Source: Paenibacillus sp. FSL H8-0537 (lineage in GTDB: Bacteria > Bacillota > Bacilli > Paenibacillales > Paenibacillaceae). From it: a DNA stretch of 64,000 bases. Shown here piece by piece: positions 36,853 to 45,885 of the stretch (position 1 is the stretch's first letter; the number at the start of each line of letters is the position of its first letter). The notes beneath the pieces were generated by a model. It had not been told where the DNA came from, did not search any database, and was given only the letters and a program-made list of their open reading frames with translations. The stretch covers positions 2,656,001-2,720,000 of the forward strand of contig NZ_CP150290.1 of assembly GCF_038051995.1 (NCBI RefSeq). Reading direction: 5' to 3'. The position numbers and the translations under genes were made by a program.

Positions 36853-36996
36853 GTGAACGCCCTGCCGAGCCAATGGTTAATACAAAGAAAATAAAACAGC
36901 TCGCCAGAGATGGTAATTAAGCTGACATGCTGCATACCATAAATAGTTTGTTGTATAATATATCAATAAAAAGTTATATTCACGGAGGAGTTTAGC

Positions 36997-37704
36997 ATGG
37001 AGAGACCAACTATAGGCGTATTGCCGTTGTATGATGGGGACAAAGAAAGCTATTGGATGCTTCCGGGCTATATGAAAGGGATTGAAGACGCAGGTGGAAT
37101 TCCGTTTGTATTGCCACTTACCTCAGATGTAGAGAATATAACTAGAATAGCAAATATGTTTGACGGATTTCTTTTTACAGGTGGACACGATATGAATCCT
37201 GAAATTTATGGTGAGCAGATAGAGGATGTTTGCGGAGTGCTCTGCCAGGAGCGAGATGTGATGGAGAGCGCCTTATTCAAACAAATTTTAGAATTGGATA
37301 AACCAGCGTTCGGCATTTGCCGCGGCTTACAGTTGTTCAACGCCTTACTAGGAGGCACGCTATACCAAGATATGCCGACTCAATTCAAGTCGGAGAGCAG
37401 CATTAAACATAAACAAGCACCTCCCTATTCTGAACCCGTTCATAATGTTTACATAGAAAAGGGAAACCCGCTTTACCGTATTATTGAAACGGAGAATTTA
37501 AGAGTCAATAGTTACCATCATCAGGGGATTAAGGAGCTGTCCAAGCAACTCATTGCTGTGGCAAATGCTGAAGATGGTTTAATAGAAGCCGTTATGATGC
37601 CTGAGAAAAAGTTTGTTTTTGCCGTTCAGTGGCATCCAGAGTTCAGTTACAAATCGGATATTTGTAACTTTAGACTGTTTGAGGAATTTGTAAAATCATG
37701 TTAG
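36997..37704 (+). CDS. Gamma-glutamyl-gamma-aminobutyrate hydrolase family (peptidase C26) protein
   Basis: 235 residues, class I glutamine amidotransferase fold. Nucleophile Cys in AFGICRGLQLFNALLGG, and the His/Glu pair in AVQWHPEFS. LFTGGHDMNPEIYGE is typical of PuuD-like hydrolases, which free amino acids from gamma-glutamyl adducts. CGGAGGAG precedes the ATG, and TATAAT (36954-36959) may be its -10 box. It stands alone, with no polyamine or GABA gene next to it, so its substrate is open. Confidence 0.88.
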   Translation: MERPTIGVLPLYDGDKESYWMLPGYMKGIEDAGGIPFVLPLTSDVENITRIANMFDGFLFTGGHDMNPEIYGEQIEDVCGVLCQERDVMESALFKQILELDKPAFGICRGLQLFNALLGGTLYQDMPTQFKSESSIKHKQAPPYSEPVHNVYIEKGNPLYRIIETENLRVNSYHHQGIKELSKQLIAVANAEDGLIEAVMMPEKKFVFAVQWHPEFSYKSDICNFRLFEEFVKSC

Positions 37705-37935
37705 AGGTATTCGCAAATGAGAAATTCGTTTATTGAACTATTGGGCAAGATAGTTGAACAAAAGTGAACTACGCTTTACTTGATTGTATGAATTAGCGCA
37801 GACAATGAGTCCCATGCTACAATTGGGATATACAATGTTAGACATAAAGGTTGGTTTTATTAGCGATAGGAACTTGTTTTGCTAGGGATCTAAAACATCT
37901 ATCAGCAGCTATATCTATTAAAGGAGGAAAGCGCC

Positions 37936-38031
37936 TTGAATTCAATATTTTTTATAGCGGGTTGGGCTATAGTTGGAATTTGTATTGGAGGTTTAATTGT
38001 GTTTATAAAATCTATGCCAAAGAAAAAATAA
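37936..38031 (+). CDS. Small single-span membrane peptide (31 aa)
   Basis: A TTG-initiated frame with AAAGGAGG (about 37919-37926) well placed. The product starts with NSIFFIAGWAIVGICIGG, one hydrophobic span, and ends KSMPKKK. The ribosome site, membrane span and basic tail fit a genuine small membrane protein of unknown role. The rest of the interval from 37705 to 38100 shows nothing else. Confidence 0.4.
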   Translation: MNSIFFIAGWAIVGICIGGLIVFIKSMPKKK

Positions 38032-38110
38032 ACATGGTGTAGTGCTAGAGGACTTGTTGATGATATTGAGATAAGTAAGTGTGTTAGATTCAATAAAGTG
38101 CAGCCCTCCA

Positions 38111-38162
38111 TAGCAAGATACATATATTTTTTCTTTCAACTATATATGTATCTTGCTTTTTT
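38111..38162. terminator. Strong hairpin with T-run
   Basis: AGCAAGATACATATA (38112-38126) pairs with TATATGTATCTTGCT (38142-38156), followed by TTTTTT. It could end transcripts from the left. Confidence 0.75.
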
Positions 38163-38208
38163 GTACCACATAAAAATATGCATCAATACTAATAATTATG
38201 TTAATATC

Positions 38209-38235
38209 GCCGCTTCAGCTGAAGCGGTTTTTCTT
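38209..38235. terminator. Short palindromic terminator
   Basis: CCGCTTCAGCTGAAGCGG (38210-38227) followed by TTTTTC. Confidence 0.65.
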
Positions 38236-38297
38236 ATGCTAGCTTTATATAGTAAGAGAATGAGAAATATTAAAAGTTTCAAGAAGGAGATTAATTC

Positions 38298-38615
38298 TTA
38301 TAATGACGGAACTTCTGAAAAAGTACTCAGTTTCTTAGCAAGCTCTTCCTTCCCTGTTAACACTTCGGTCATAATACCTGCGCCTAGCCGGAATCCATAT
38401 GTAAAGGTGGAGGTTAGCTCCATTGAGTGAGCTTGAGCATATAAGTCTAGCAATGCTTCGAGCTTCGTATATTCATCCTCAGTATGTTTTTTCTTCCACG
38501 CTTCCATCATTTCAGATATGTGCTGGCTCATTTGAAGATACTCTGGATTATTGGCAATTCTTTTTTCATCGGGACGCATGTTGCCATGGTACAATTCTTC
38601 CAAAAGACTTCTCAT
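38298..38615 (-). CDS. DUF6809-like family protein
   Basis: 105 residues, all-helical. It begins MRSLLEELYHGNMRPDEK, has ISEMMEAWKKKHTEDEYTKLEALLDLYAQ in the middle and FTYGFRLGAGIMTEVL near the end. This matches small Firmicute proteins I recall as DUF6809, often found beside Xre regulators; function unknown. It is divergent from the Xre gene, and its probable promoter (-35 and -10 on the minus strand at 38741-38746 and 38718-38723) is overlapped by the repressor-like palindrome. Confidence 0.72.
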   Translation of the reverse strand: MRSLLEELYHGNMRPDEKRIANNPEYLQMSQHISEMMEAWKKKHTEDEYTKLEALLDLYAQAHSMELTSTFTYGFRLGAGIMTEVLTGKEELAKKLSTFSEVPSL

Positions 38616-38717
38616 TACAATCTCATCCTTTCGGCAATTTAAATTCGTCGTTGCTGCTAGTATTTTTATAGTTTAAAGCTAATGAATGGTATGAGAATTA
38701 TTTTTAAGCTCAATGCT

Positions 38718-38763
38718 AATTTATGCGAAAAACGCATAAAAGTCAATATGCGAAATTCGTATA
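38718..38763. promoter_or_regulatory. Divergent promoter region with two Xre-type operators
   Basis: Palindromes TATGCGAAAAACGCATA (38722-38738) and TATGCGAAATTCGTATA (38747-38763) are spaced 25 bases centre to centre. On the minus strand TTGACT and TAAATT with a 17-base spacer surround the first palindrome, so a bound repressor would block the DUF6809-like gene. Confidence 0.6.
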
Positions 38764-38789
38764 AATTATGATGGCGTTGGGTGATGAAA

Positions 38790-39014
38790 ATGTATAAAAG
38801 AATTCGGGATTTACGAGAAGATAAGGATTTAACTCAGCAGGAGATGGCCAAGTTGCTGCATATTTCACAAGCAACCTATTCTCGTTATGAGAGTGGGGAG
38901 TTGGACATACCTACTGCCGTATTGATCACGTTATCTAAATTTTACAGTGTCAGCATCGATTATCTGCTTAATCAAACAGACATTGCTAAGCCGGAAGAAG
39001 GAAAATCAAAGTAA
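38790..39014 (+). CDS. Xre-family helix-turn-helix regulator
   Basis: 74 residues, essentially one HTH_3 domain: IRDLREDKDLTQQEMAKLL (helices 1-2), ISQATYSRYESGELDIP (recognition helix) and TLSKFYSVSIDYLLNQTD. The start is placed at ATG 38790, with GGGTG upstream; GTG 38781 and ATG 38784 are in frame. It probably represses itself and the divergent DUF6809-like gene through the palindromes at 38722-38763. Confidence 0.85.
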   Translation: MYKRIRDLREDKDLTQQEMAKLLHISQATYSRYESGELDIPTAVLITLSKFYSVSIDYLLNQTDIAKPEEGKSK

Positions 39015-39024
39015 TAGGAGATTT

Positions 39025-39198
39025 GAAAGCTTTAATGAGCTGTACAAACTGAAATAGCAAACTCTCAAAAAGGAATATAACTCCGGAGACATCTGACTTG
39101 CCTATGAAGCGAAGTTGCCTCTCGAAAATTTTGGTATAGCGAGTAATTTTAAAAGACGCATTTTACAAGTGCTCAAGACTCTATTTTGTAGGCAATGA
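39025..39198 (+). pseudogene. Decayed coding fragment of unknown family
   Basis: One frame reads ESFNELYKLK, stop, QTLKKEYNSGDI, stop, LAYEAKLPLENFGIASNFKR and onward to 39198. The segments have protein-like composition and stay in phase across two internal stops, as in a recently inactivated gene. I do not recognise the family. Confidence 0.35.
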
Positions 39199-39248
39199 AA
39201 AACCACCTAGGCAACAATTAACTCATAAGCTTCTGTGAATTTTTAGCA

Positions 39249-39323
39249 TGAAAATGCCCCCTAGAATAGACATTGGATTGAATCAGAGCTTTATTCCAAT
39301 ATTTATTCTAGGAGGACACTTCA
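39249..39323. repeat. Facing 29-base inverted repeats, possible IS ends or MITE
   Basis: The 29 bases at 39249-39277 and the reverse complement of 39295-39323 both read TGAA...CCTAGAATA...ATTGGA, with about seven mismatches, and are separated by only 17 bases. This resembles two transposon ends brought together by internal deletion. No transposase or clear target duplication is visible. Confidence 0.4.
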
Positions 39324-39349
39324 GACTGACTCATAGTTGTAATTTACAG

Positions 39350-39892
39350 TTACCAACGTTCCAGGGCTTCTCCATATTCCACCACATCGTCATTCATATG
39401 GTCTATTTTTGATGCTGCTAAAACAGAATTTATTAAGTGTTCTCCTGCTTTAAATTTTCTTGAATCAACAGTAATTTTTGATATTAGCGTATCATTTTGA
39501 TTAATGCTAATTGTAACAATATCTGCACCTTTAATATCCTCTTGCTGCAAAAAATCATATGTTTGTAATAAGACATGTTCTGTTGCTAATCCAGCAGTGG
39601 GCCCTTCATTCATATTCACAATAAGATTAATATGTTTATTAACTTTTCTCGTATCATCGACATCTACACTCTCCGCATAGCTAAAGACGGAAGTATCTAT
39701 ATTTAAATCGTGTTGAGCTTCCTCTGGTTTAATAGTTGGGCTAGGTGTCTCAGATGTTGGTGTTATATTAGTAGCTGTTTCATTGGTCAAAACTTTGTTC
39801 TCTTCTTGAGTTGTGTCTTCTGAACTACAAGCTTGAATAAGTACAAAAAAAGTACAGATACACAAAAGACTAAATATTTTTAACTTTTTCAT
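39350..39892 (-). CDS. Secreted lipoprotein of unknown function
   Basis: 180 residues. Basic start MKKLKIF, hydrophobic core and lipobox LIQAC, followed by a threonine/proline/glutamate-rich linker (about 24-60) and a globular domain with INLIVNMNEGPTAGLATEHV, IVTISINQNDTLISKITVD and a tail near EALERW. I do not recognise the globular domain. The start at 39892 is preferred to a longer frame from 39922 because it gives a clean signal peptide with AAGGAGA upstream. It stands alone in an A+T-rich segment. Confidence 0.75.
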   Translation of the reverse strand: MKKLKIFSLLCICTFFVLIQACSSEDTTQEENKVLTNETATNITPTSETPSPTIKPEEAQHDLNIDTSVFSYAESVDVDDTRKVNKHINLIVNMNEGPTAGLATEHVLLQTYDFLQQEDIKGADIVTISINQNDTLISKITVDSRKFKAGEHLINSVLAASKIDHMNDDVVEYGEALERW

Positions 39893-40102
39893 AATTGGTT
39901 CATTCTCCTTCTTTAAATACAAATTATAGATTATTACTATAGTTTCTAATTATAGAATATTAGGGGTGATTAGTATATGTACACTCAATTTAGTAACCTG
40001 ATGTTCAAATCAATTTTATTTTACTAGAGTTATCTTGAAAGTTTGCGTCAGAATATTTTGAGCATGAATAGGTATATTGGTCAGTTAGTTTTGGTATTAA
40101 AA

Positions 40103-40300
40103 TCACTCATATATTTGAGCCATTTTTACATATGCATCATAACCTACGCCCTTTTTTAATATCTCCTTCACTTGCTGCTCATTGCACCTACATATACCGT
40201 TATTTTTGCTTCGAAGTAGCCATCCTTTATCATTTGCTTGCGTGTACATCCCACCCCAATCTATTTGCCCCAATCCAATCATAGACCGTTTGTTACCCAC
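40103..40300 (-). CDS. Possible small hypothetical protein (65 aa)
   Basis: GTG-initiated frame with a weak AGGGT upstream. The product has GQIDWGGMYTQANDKGWLL and a charged C-terminus (EQQVKEILKKG). The frame stays open upstream for about 45 more codons without an ATG (including a repeated IFSDK), so this may be the C-terminal part of a truncated gene. No family recognised. Confidence 0.3.
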   Translation of the reverse strand: MGNKRSMIGLGQIDWGGMYTQANDKGWLLRSKNNGICRCNEQQVKEILKKGVGYDAYVKMAQIYE

Positions 40301-40475
40301 TCTATACCCTAGTGAGCCTCTCCCACATCGGCTATACCGTCCTTTAGAAGATTTATCAGAAAAAATCTGCTTATCAGAAAATATGGATTGCTCAAATGCT
40401 GTTCTTTTGGATGTACTTATTCACTCCAATGACTGATATACTTACGAAAATTCAGTATTTGAGGAGTGGTTGAGA

Positions 40476-40997
40476 ATGGATGGAGTTCGTTACAAGATAA
40501 GAGAAGTGTTGGACAGTGACAAAATAGATGCTTTTTTGCATAAAGCGCGAATTGGTCATCTTGGCATGGTTGATGGTCAGCTGCCATATGTGGTTCCGCT
40601 TAATTTTGTCTGGGCAAAGGGGAAGCTTTATTTTCATGGAGCTGCAGGAGGGAGGCGCAATCAGGTCATGAGTGCGAATTCCGAGGTCTGTTTTACGGTT
40701 TGCGAAGAATATGGAACCATTACCGATCCCGTACCAGCTAAGACGGACACAGCATATATGAGTGTTATGATTTTTGGTAAGGCGGAGCTTATTGATGATC
40801 TGGATGAAGCTACATATATGCTGCAGGAAATGCTTCATAAATATGTGCCTGGCTACTATAACCGTCCGTTGTCCAAGCAGCATGTAGACAAATATAGGTC
40901 TGCCATATTCCAATCACCTGTTCAAGTCTACCGAGTTGATCCTTATCATATTACGGCGAAAGCAAATCCAATCGAGGAAGAAAAAATGTACAAATAA
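40476..40997 (+). CDS. Pyridoxamine 5'-phosphate oxidase-like flavin protein (NimA-like)
   Basis: 173 residues, split-barrel FMN-binding fold: IDAFLHKARIGHLGMVDGQLPYVVPLNF, KLYFHGAAGGRRNQVMSANSEVCFTV and VMIFGKAELI. The arrangement resembles the NimA/PNPOx-like group rather than true PdxH, so it may bind FMN or heme; the reaction is not predictable. The ATG at 40476 follows GAGGAG (40461-40466). The BenE-type transporter gene starts 19 bases after its stop, so the two share a transcript. Confidence 0.82.
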   Translation: MDGVRYKIREVLDSDKIDAFLHKARIGHLGMVDGQLPYVVPLNFVWAKGKLYFHGAAGGRRNQVMSANSEVCFTVCEEYGTITDPVPAKTDTAYMSVMIFGKAELIDDLDEATYMLQEMLHKYVPGYYNRPLSKQHVDKYRSAIFQSPVQVYRVDPYHITAKANPIEEEKMYK

Positions 40998-41016
40998 GAA
41001 AAAAGAGGTTGTTAAA

Positions 41017-42261
41017 ATGTTGAAGAGAATGCAAATGAACCCAACATCATCTTCACTGCGCGGCCGTGATTGGATATCGCCCACTATAGCTGCTTTAATA
41101 TCTGTCATTGTCAACTACGGCGGGACATTTATTCTCGTATTTCAGGCGGCAAAAGTCGCGGGTCTGAGCCCCGAAATGACCGCTTCATGGATATTGTCGA
41201 TTTCCGTTGGTGTGGGGATAACGGGAATATGGCTGAGCTATCGATACCGTGAACCGATTATTACAGCTTGGTCAACACCAGGTGTGGCTTTTCTCGTGTC
41301 GGTATTAGCGATAACCCCCTATGAGGAAGCAATTGGCGCTTATATCATCTCTGCTTTAGGATTTATTATTTTAGGAATATCGGGAATGTTCGAAAGGTTT
41401 GTCCGGCTTATTCCTCCAGGCATTGCTTCTGGTCTGCTGGCAGGTATTTTACTGCAGTTTGGTATTTCAGCCTTTGGCGGAGCGAAAGCTGATCCGTTGC
41501 TGGTCATTGTCTTATTTGCTGCTTATGTACTATTAAGAAGGTATACGTCCCGTTATGCTATCGTCGGCATTTTAATCATTGGGCTTATTTATTTAATAAG
41601 CTTGGGAAAAGTAGATTTCAGCACGATCAAATTAGCTATTGCGTCGCCGGTATTCATTGTTCCTGAGTTTTCGCTTCATGCTCTTTTGGGTGTTGCCTTG
41701 CCATTGTTCATTATTACATTGACGGGACAATATATGCCTGGGATGCTAGTTTTGCGAAATGATGGGTTTAAGACGAGTGCAAATCCAATTTTGATCGTAA
41801 CGGGCTTGGGCTCACTTTTTGCAGCGCCATTTGGCTCGCATGCTTTCAATGTAGCAGCCATTACAGCGGCGATTTGTACAGGTAAAGATGCGCATGAGGA
41901 TTCAACAAAACGTTACCTTGCGGGTATTGTCTGTGGCATTTTTTACATGGTTGTTGGGATATTCGGTGTGACGCTGGCTGCTCTGTTTCTAATTCTTCCA
42001 GCTACCTTCATCGCGACGTTAGCGGGGCTCGCATTGCTCGGGACAATTGGCAGCAGCCTTGCTAACGCTTTAACTGAGCCTAAGGGCCGTGAGACAGCGC
42101 TGATTACTTTTTTGGCAACGGCTGCAAATGTTACCTTACTTGGTGTTGGCGGTGCATTCTGGGGTCTTGTTGCAGGCTTGGCTGCGCATATTTTGATACA
42201 TGGACAATTTCGCCACAAGCCATATAGGAACAGTGGAATACAACATGTTGAACAAAAATAA
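41017..42261 (+). CDS. BenE-family benzoate/H+ symporter-like transporter
   Basis: 414 residues, about 11-12 membrane helices. ISVIVNYGGTFILVFQAAKVAGLSP, ITAWSTPGVAFLV, PPGIASGLLAGILLQFG, GQYMPGMLVLRNDGF and FGSHAFNVAAITAAICTG are BenE family signatures. Substrate could be an aromatic acid or an unrelated compound. The start at 41017 has AAAGAGG upstream; further in-frame starts extend into the previous gene. It is convergent with the MocR regulator. Confidence 0.88.
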   Translation: MLKRMQMNPTSSSLRGRDWISPTIAALISVIVNYGGTFILVFQAAKVAGLSPEMTASWILSISVGVGITGIWLSYRYREPIITAWSTPGVAFLVSVLAITPYEEAIGAYIISALGFIILGISGMFERFVRLIPPGIASGLLAGILLQFGISAFGGAKADPLLVIVLFAAYVLLRRYTSRYAIVGILIIGLIYLISLGKVDFSTIKLAIASPVFIVPEFSLHALLGVALPLFIITLTGQYMPGMLVLRNDGFKTSANPILIVTGLGSLFAAPFGSHAFNVAAITAAICTGKDAHEDSTKRYLAGIVCGIFYMVVGIFGVTLAALFLILPATFIATLAGLALLGTIGSSLANALTEPKGRETALITFLATAANVTLLGVGGAFWGLVAGLAAHILIHGQFRHKPYRNSGIQHVEQK

Positions 42262-42327
42262 TAAGCAGCATGAAAATGAATACAGGTGCAAATGGGCTAA
42301 AAAGGGATGGGAATTGTTAAGCTTAGC

Positions 42328-42358
42328 CGGAGCTGCATAAATTATAAAAGCAGCTCCG
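42328..42358. terminator. Convergent hairpin between benE-like and mocR-like genes
   Basis: CGGAGCTGC (42328-42336) pairs with GCAGCTCCG (42350-42358). The stop codon of the minus-strand gene lies in the loop. There is no long T-run, so efficiency is uncertain. Confidence 0.45.
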
Positions 42359-43772
42359 CAAGACGATGAATGCCTGTCTCTATTGCTGACTCGTCTACTT
42401 TAGCAAAGCCGAGCACCCATCCTTTTCGATCGCTTTCCAAACAATACTTGCTAAGTGGATAAACACGTATGCCTTTTTCGAGCGCTTGGTTTGTTGCGGA
42501 TTCTTCATCAAATGATTCTTCAGCTTCAAGAAGCATATGTAATCCCGTCTCTACACCGCTAAGTTTAAAACGTTCACTTAGACCGGTCGCGATGATAGCC
42601 TTTGTCATGGCTTCGTGTCTGCGCCGATATACATTTCTGACTCTTCTCATATGACGCATGAAATGCCCGTGCTCGATAAAATGAGCAAGCGTCAATTGCT
42701 CCATAATCGGAAGATGGCGATAGGTTAATTCATGGACATGGGCAAGCTGGCGAATGGCCTCTGTTGGACCAACGATCGCGGATATCCGAATGCCAGGAGC
42801 GACCATTTTGGAAAAGCTCATCATATACAGTGTGTTCTGAGGCTGCTGGCTAAACAAGGTTGGGAGTGGGTCGCCGCGATATCGAAACTCGCTATCGTAG
42901 TCGTCCTCAACTATCCAAAATTGATGTTGAGCCGCCATATGCAGCAATTGCTGTCTGCGAGGCTCCGACGTAATCACTCCAACTGCACACTGATGTGAAG
43001 GCGTAACATAAACAAGCTTTGATTGAGGAGGAATACGGTCTGCTTGTATTCCGTAATCGTCGACAGGGACGGGAACCACATTCATCCGCCGATATTTCAT
43101 CGCCATCCATGAAGCGGGAAAGCCGGGATCTTCAACGCAAACGGTTTCTCCTTCATTTAACAGGGCTTGGGCAATTAAATCCAGACTATGCTGTGCGCCC
43201 GAAGTTAATATTATTTGATCGATATGAACATGGACGCCTCGCTCAAGTGACAAATAACGTTGAATCTGCTCGCGCAGCGGCACGAAACCATAGGGGTTGC
43301 CGTAAGCCCAGCTGGTTAGATCCGTTTCTTTGGAGGCTTGTAAAAAGGAGTGTCTCCAGTTCGTTTGAAAATGTTGATCCAAATAAGGCTCGTGTGGGCT
43401 GAAATCGATCTCCACATTTCTATTTTCCTTTCCTCTAAACCAATTTTGTAACTGGCTGACTGCATCGTTTAATAAAGGCAGCTCGGGAGTAACAGGCCCC
43501 CGAGCTATAACATCCTCCATGAAACGGGTTTTGTGGGTCCAGTCACTTACTCTTGTGCCGCCGCGCCGGGAAGTAACCGTGTAGCCACGGCTGAATAATT
43601 CCTCATAAACAATTTGTATAGTTGAGCGAGAGACACCGACGAGTAGCGCGAGTTCGCGGGTAGGTAGCAGCAATTCGCCGGGAGGCCAATTTCCGGTTGT
43701 GATATTATGGATAGCTTGATCAAGCAGCTGCTGCCAGATGGGGCGTTCGTCGTCACGGTTAACTTTTAGCAT
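42342..43772 (-). CDS. MocR-type GntR regulator with aminotransferase domain
   Basis: 476 residues. N-terminal winged helix of the GntR family (about 10-75; LLPTRELALLVGVSRSTI and SRGYTVTSRRGGTRV), a linker, then a fold-type I aminotransferase-like domain with AYGNPYGFVPLREQI, YVTPSHQCAVG, DDYDSEFRY and the PLP lysine in MMSFSKMVAPGIR. Such proteins use PLP as effector. AGAGGTGA is upstream of the ATG. The PNPOx-like and BenE-like genes are its nearest possible targets, though they are convergent, not divergent. Confidence 0.92.
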   Translation of the reverse strand: MLKVNRDDERPIWQQLLDQAIHNITTGNWPPGELLLPTRELALLVGVSRSTIQIVYEELFSRGYTVTSRRGGTRVSDWTHKTRFMEDVIARGPVTPELPLLNDAVSQLQNWFRGKENRNVEIDFSPHEPYLDQHFQTNWRHSFLQASKETDLTSWAYGNPYGFVPLREQIQRYLSLERGVHVHIDQIILTSGAQHSLDLIAQALLNEGETVCVEDPGFPASWMAMKYRRMNVVPVPVDDYGIQADRIPPQSKLVYVTPSHQCAVGVITSEPRRQQLLHMAAQHQFWIVEDDYDSEFRYRGDPLPTLFSQQPQNTLYMMSFSKMVAPGIRISAIVGPTEAIRQLAHVHELTYRHLPIMEQLTLAHFIEHGHFMRHMRRVRNVYRRRHEAMTKAIIATGLSERFKLSGVETGLHMLLEAEESFDEESATNQALEKGIRVYPLSKYCLESDRKGWVLGFAKVDESAIETGIHRLAELLL

Positions 43773-43890
43773 CTATTTCACCTCTAGTTGTATATGCGTC
43801 AAAAATATGGATTGTTTTATTCACACTGTTGAAACTTTAGCCGCAGAGGCTGTTTTTTTGATTGATCTCTCTATATTACTATCTATATTA

Positions 43891-44679
43891 CTATCTATCT
43901 TGCAAAGGAGGGGACTGATCGATCCAGTTCCATTCATTGTTCTGAATAAATCGAGTGACCGCCTGCTCAGATGATAATTCCTGGTCTAGAAAACCTAGTA
44001 TGACTTCGGTTAATTCCATGCATTTTTCATGAGTCGGGTTTAATAGGAGCTCATGGGCAAGCTCGAGAAAGGTATCTGGTTTTTCTGGAGCTTTCTCGAC
44101 CTCAGCCATCATGGACTTGTGGCAAGGAAACAATATGCGATTATGCGCCAAAATAATTCGGCTTCCGAATAACACCAGATTGCTGACGACTTGGGACAGC
44201 AGGTAAGGATTATTCTTTTTAACGGCTTCCCCTGCAAAATAATAACCGTAAAGCAGCACCTGTGCTTGGAAATCTTTAATGTTTTGGTTTCTATTGTGCT
44301 CGGGATATACGGGGATTTTGGCGAGCAGTTCATTTAGTCCTGGAACGATGGAGTAGACAGCCTGTGAACCTGTAAAAGAAGCGCGAGTTGGCTCGCTGCC
44401 TTTCTCGGCGGCCAACTCCAAAAACCGCATATTGATGATTTTGACATCGATATAGCCATCTTCATAATTGCAAAATTCATGAGTCGTGTAAGCCAACGCA
44501 TAGGTTTTCTTCCGCTCTTCAAAATCTTGATCCGTGACAAGCAAATATACGTCGATATCCGATGTCTCCTTGGCCGTACCTTTCGCGATAGAGCCAGCCG
44601 TTATTACGGCTAATAGATTTGGATCAGATTGCAGCGATTCTACGAATTTGTCCAGTGATTGCTTATGGTGCGTATACAT
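43891..44679 (-). CDS. Nucleotidyltransferase-fold protein (aminoglycoside nucleotidyltransferase-like)
   Basis: 262 residues. The DNA polymerase beta-type motif ITAGSIAKGTAKETSDIDVYL (about residues 27-47) carries the GS and DxD needed for metal and nucleotide binding. A helical C-terminal domain with AQVLLYGYYFAGEAVKK follows. Proteins of this layout include adenylyltransferases acting on antibiotics, but most homologues are uncharacterised. A repeated TATATTACTATC lies just past its stop (about 43869-43897). It is separated from the MocR gene by about 118 bases and probably independent. Confidence 0.82.
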   Translation of the reverse strand: MYTHHKQSLDKFVESLQSDPNLLAVITAGSIAKGTAKETSDIDVYLLVTDQDFEERKKTYALAYTTHEFCNYEDGYIDVKIINMRFLELAAEKGSEPTRASFTGSQAVYSIVPGLNELLAKIPVYPEHNRNQNIKDFQAQVLLYGYYFAGEAVKKNNPYLLSQVVSNLVLFGSRIILAHNRILFPCHKSMMAEVEKAPEKPDTFLELAHELLLNPTHEKCMELTEVILGFLDQELSSEQAVTRFIQNNEWNWIDQSPPLQDR

Positions 44680-44985
44680 TTTCTAGCCTCCCCTCCATTT
44701 TTTGTTGTTCTCACTGTAACCTTAAACGAACCTCGACCTGATAAATCGAAAGACTGAAACACCTATGCAATCTCTACAAAGTTACGCTGATGCTCATTTG
44801 AAAAGGGTGTTTCTCTGCTAAAAGTTATTATGATTGGAGTATGAGCAATGATCTTGGTTTTACCGCTGCTTCTTCTAAAAGAATGCCACGAAACTTGCCC
44901 AGCTTGCAAGCCATGTTAAACGCTTATATTTGCTGGCAGAAATTCCGGTTGTATTTTAATGGAAATGTTTTTGCTGCATTGTAAA

Positions 44986-45036
44986 AAGAAGTGGCGACGT
45001 CCAGGAGGTTGTCCCAATGTCACCACTTCTCGTTTT
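44986..45036. terminator. Possible terminator hairpin
   Basis: GAAGTGG (44988-44994) pairs with CCACTTC (45023-45029), followed by TCGTTTTC. The remainder of 44680-45104 shows nothing; a 19-codon frame after AGGAGG at about 45003 is probably chance. Confidence 0.4.
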
Positions 45037-45104
45037 CTTGCAGCTGACAAGCTGCCATTTTCCTAACAGGAGCTAGTTGAAAGTTAGATAAAGCTCTCGC
45101 TATG

Positions 45105-45770
45105 TCAAGCATTGCCCGGTGGCCGCAAATAGTCCAGAAACACGGTCTTCAACACTTGAAGCTGGCCAATTGTCCCTGCATTATCTTTGAAAATGACCAA
45201 GTTGTAGGACATCGATACTTTTTTGGCAAAACTGCCGAACACATTGATCATGGTCATTAACGTATCATCAACGGAAATATCATTGCGAATAGAGCCGTCC
45301 TCTCGGCCCTGTTCGATAAGCATTTTAAATAGCAGCTTGTTGCTCTCAAAAATGGAATGATATTCCTCAAGCATATCCGCCTGCTCATGAGGTAAGTAAG
45401 CCCAGCTATCAAAAGCTTCAATCAGTTGTATGTTCTCGCGGTGTTTCTCTTGATGGAATGAAATGAACAGATCAAATAGATAGCTGAGTTTTTCCAGGCA
45501 ATTGCCGTTTATTTCGCTCACCGAGCGGAAGACTTCTGACTGGGAAGCGATAATGGCGCTTGCGACCGCAACGATCAGCTTCTCTTTTTTGGGAAAATAA
45601 CGAAAGATGGTGGCGATACCAAGCGGCACTTCATCCGCAATCTCCTGCATCGTTGTTTTATCGAAGCCCTTGCGGACAAACAGCCTCTTAGCTGCTTCCA
45701 TAATGCTTTCCTCGCGCATTGATTTAATGCTGCGCCGTTCCTGCTCATACCTGCTTTTTGCGTCCAACAT
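45105..45770 (-). CDS. TetR-family transcriptional regulator
   Basis: 221 residues. The TetR DNA-binding domain (about 17-65) is clear: ESIMEAAKRLFVRKGFDKTTMQEIADEVPLGIATIFRYFPKKEKL. The C-terminal ligand domain is helical and unassigned. GAGGAAGTG precedes the ATG. The gene is divergent from the SDR gene, and the space between holds three palindromes (45791-45804, 45886-45900, 45905-45921), so it probably controls both. Confidence 0.92.
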   Translation of the reverse strand: MLDAKSRYEQERRSIKSMREESIMEAAKRLFVRKGFDKTTMQEIADEVPLGIATIFRYFPKKEKLIVAVASAIIASQSEVFRSVSEINGNCLEKLSYLFDLFISFHQEKHRENIQLIEAFDSWAYLPHEQADMLEEYHSIFESNKLLFKMLIEQGREDGSIRNDISVDDTLMTMINVFGSFAKKVSMSYNLVIFKDNAGTIGQLQVLKTVFLDYLRPPGNA

Positions 45771-45885
45771 TTCACTTCCTCATTTGCGTTTGTTCGTGTG
45801 AACATGCTAACAAACTTAATAGTATCTGTCAATTTCGTCAGGAGAGGGGGCGAATTCATAGAGGTTGTGCGGAAAATAAATATAT

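Noticed and set aside
43738..43974. 78-codon plus-strand frame upstream of the MocR gene
   Set aside because: Runs through the promoter region of mocR and a TATATTACTATC repeat, with no ribosome site.
45017..45076. 19-codon frame after an AGGAGG
   Set aside because: Lies within a terminator-like hairpin; too short and without distinctive content.
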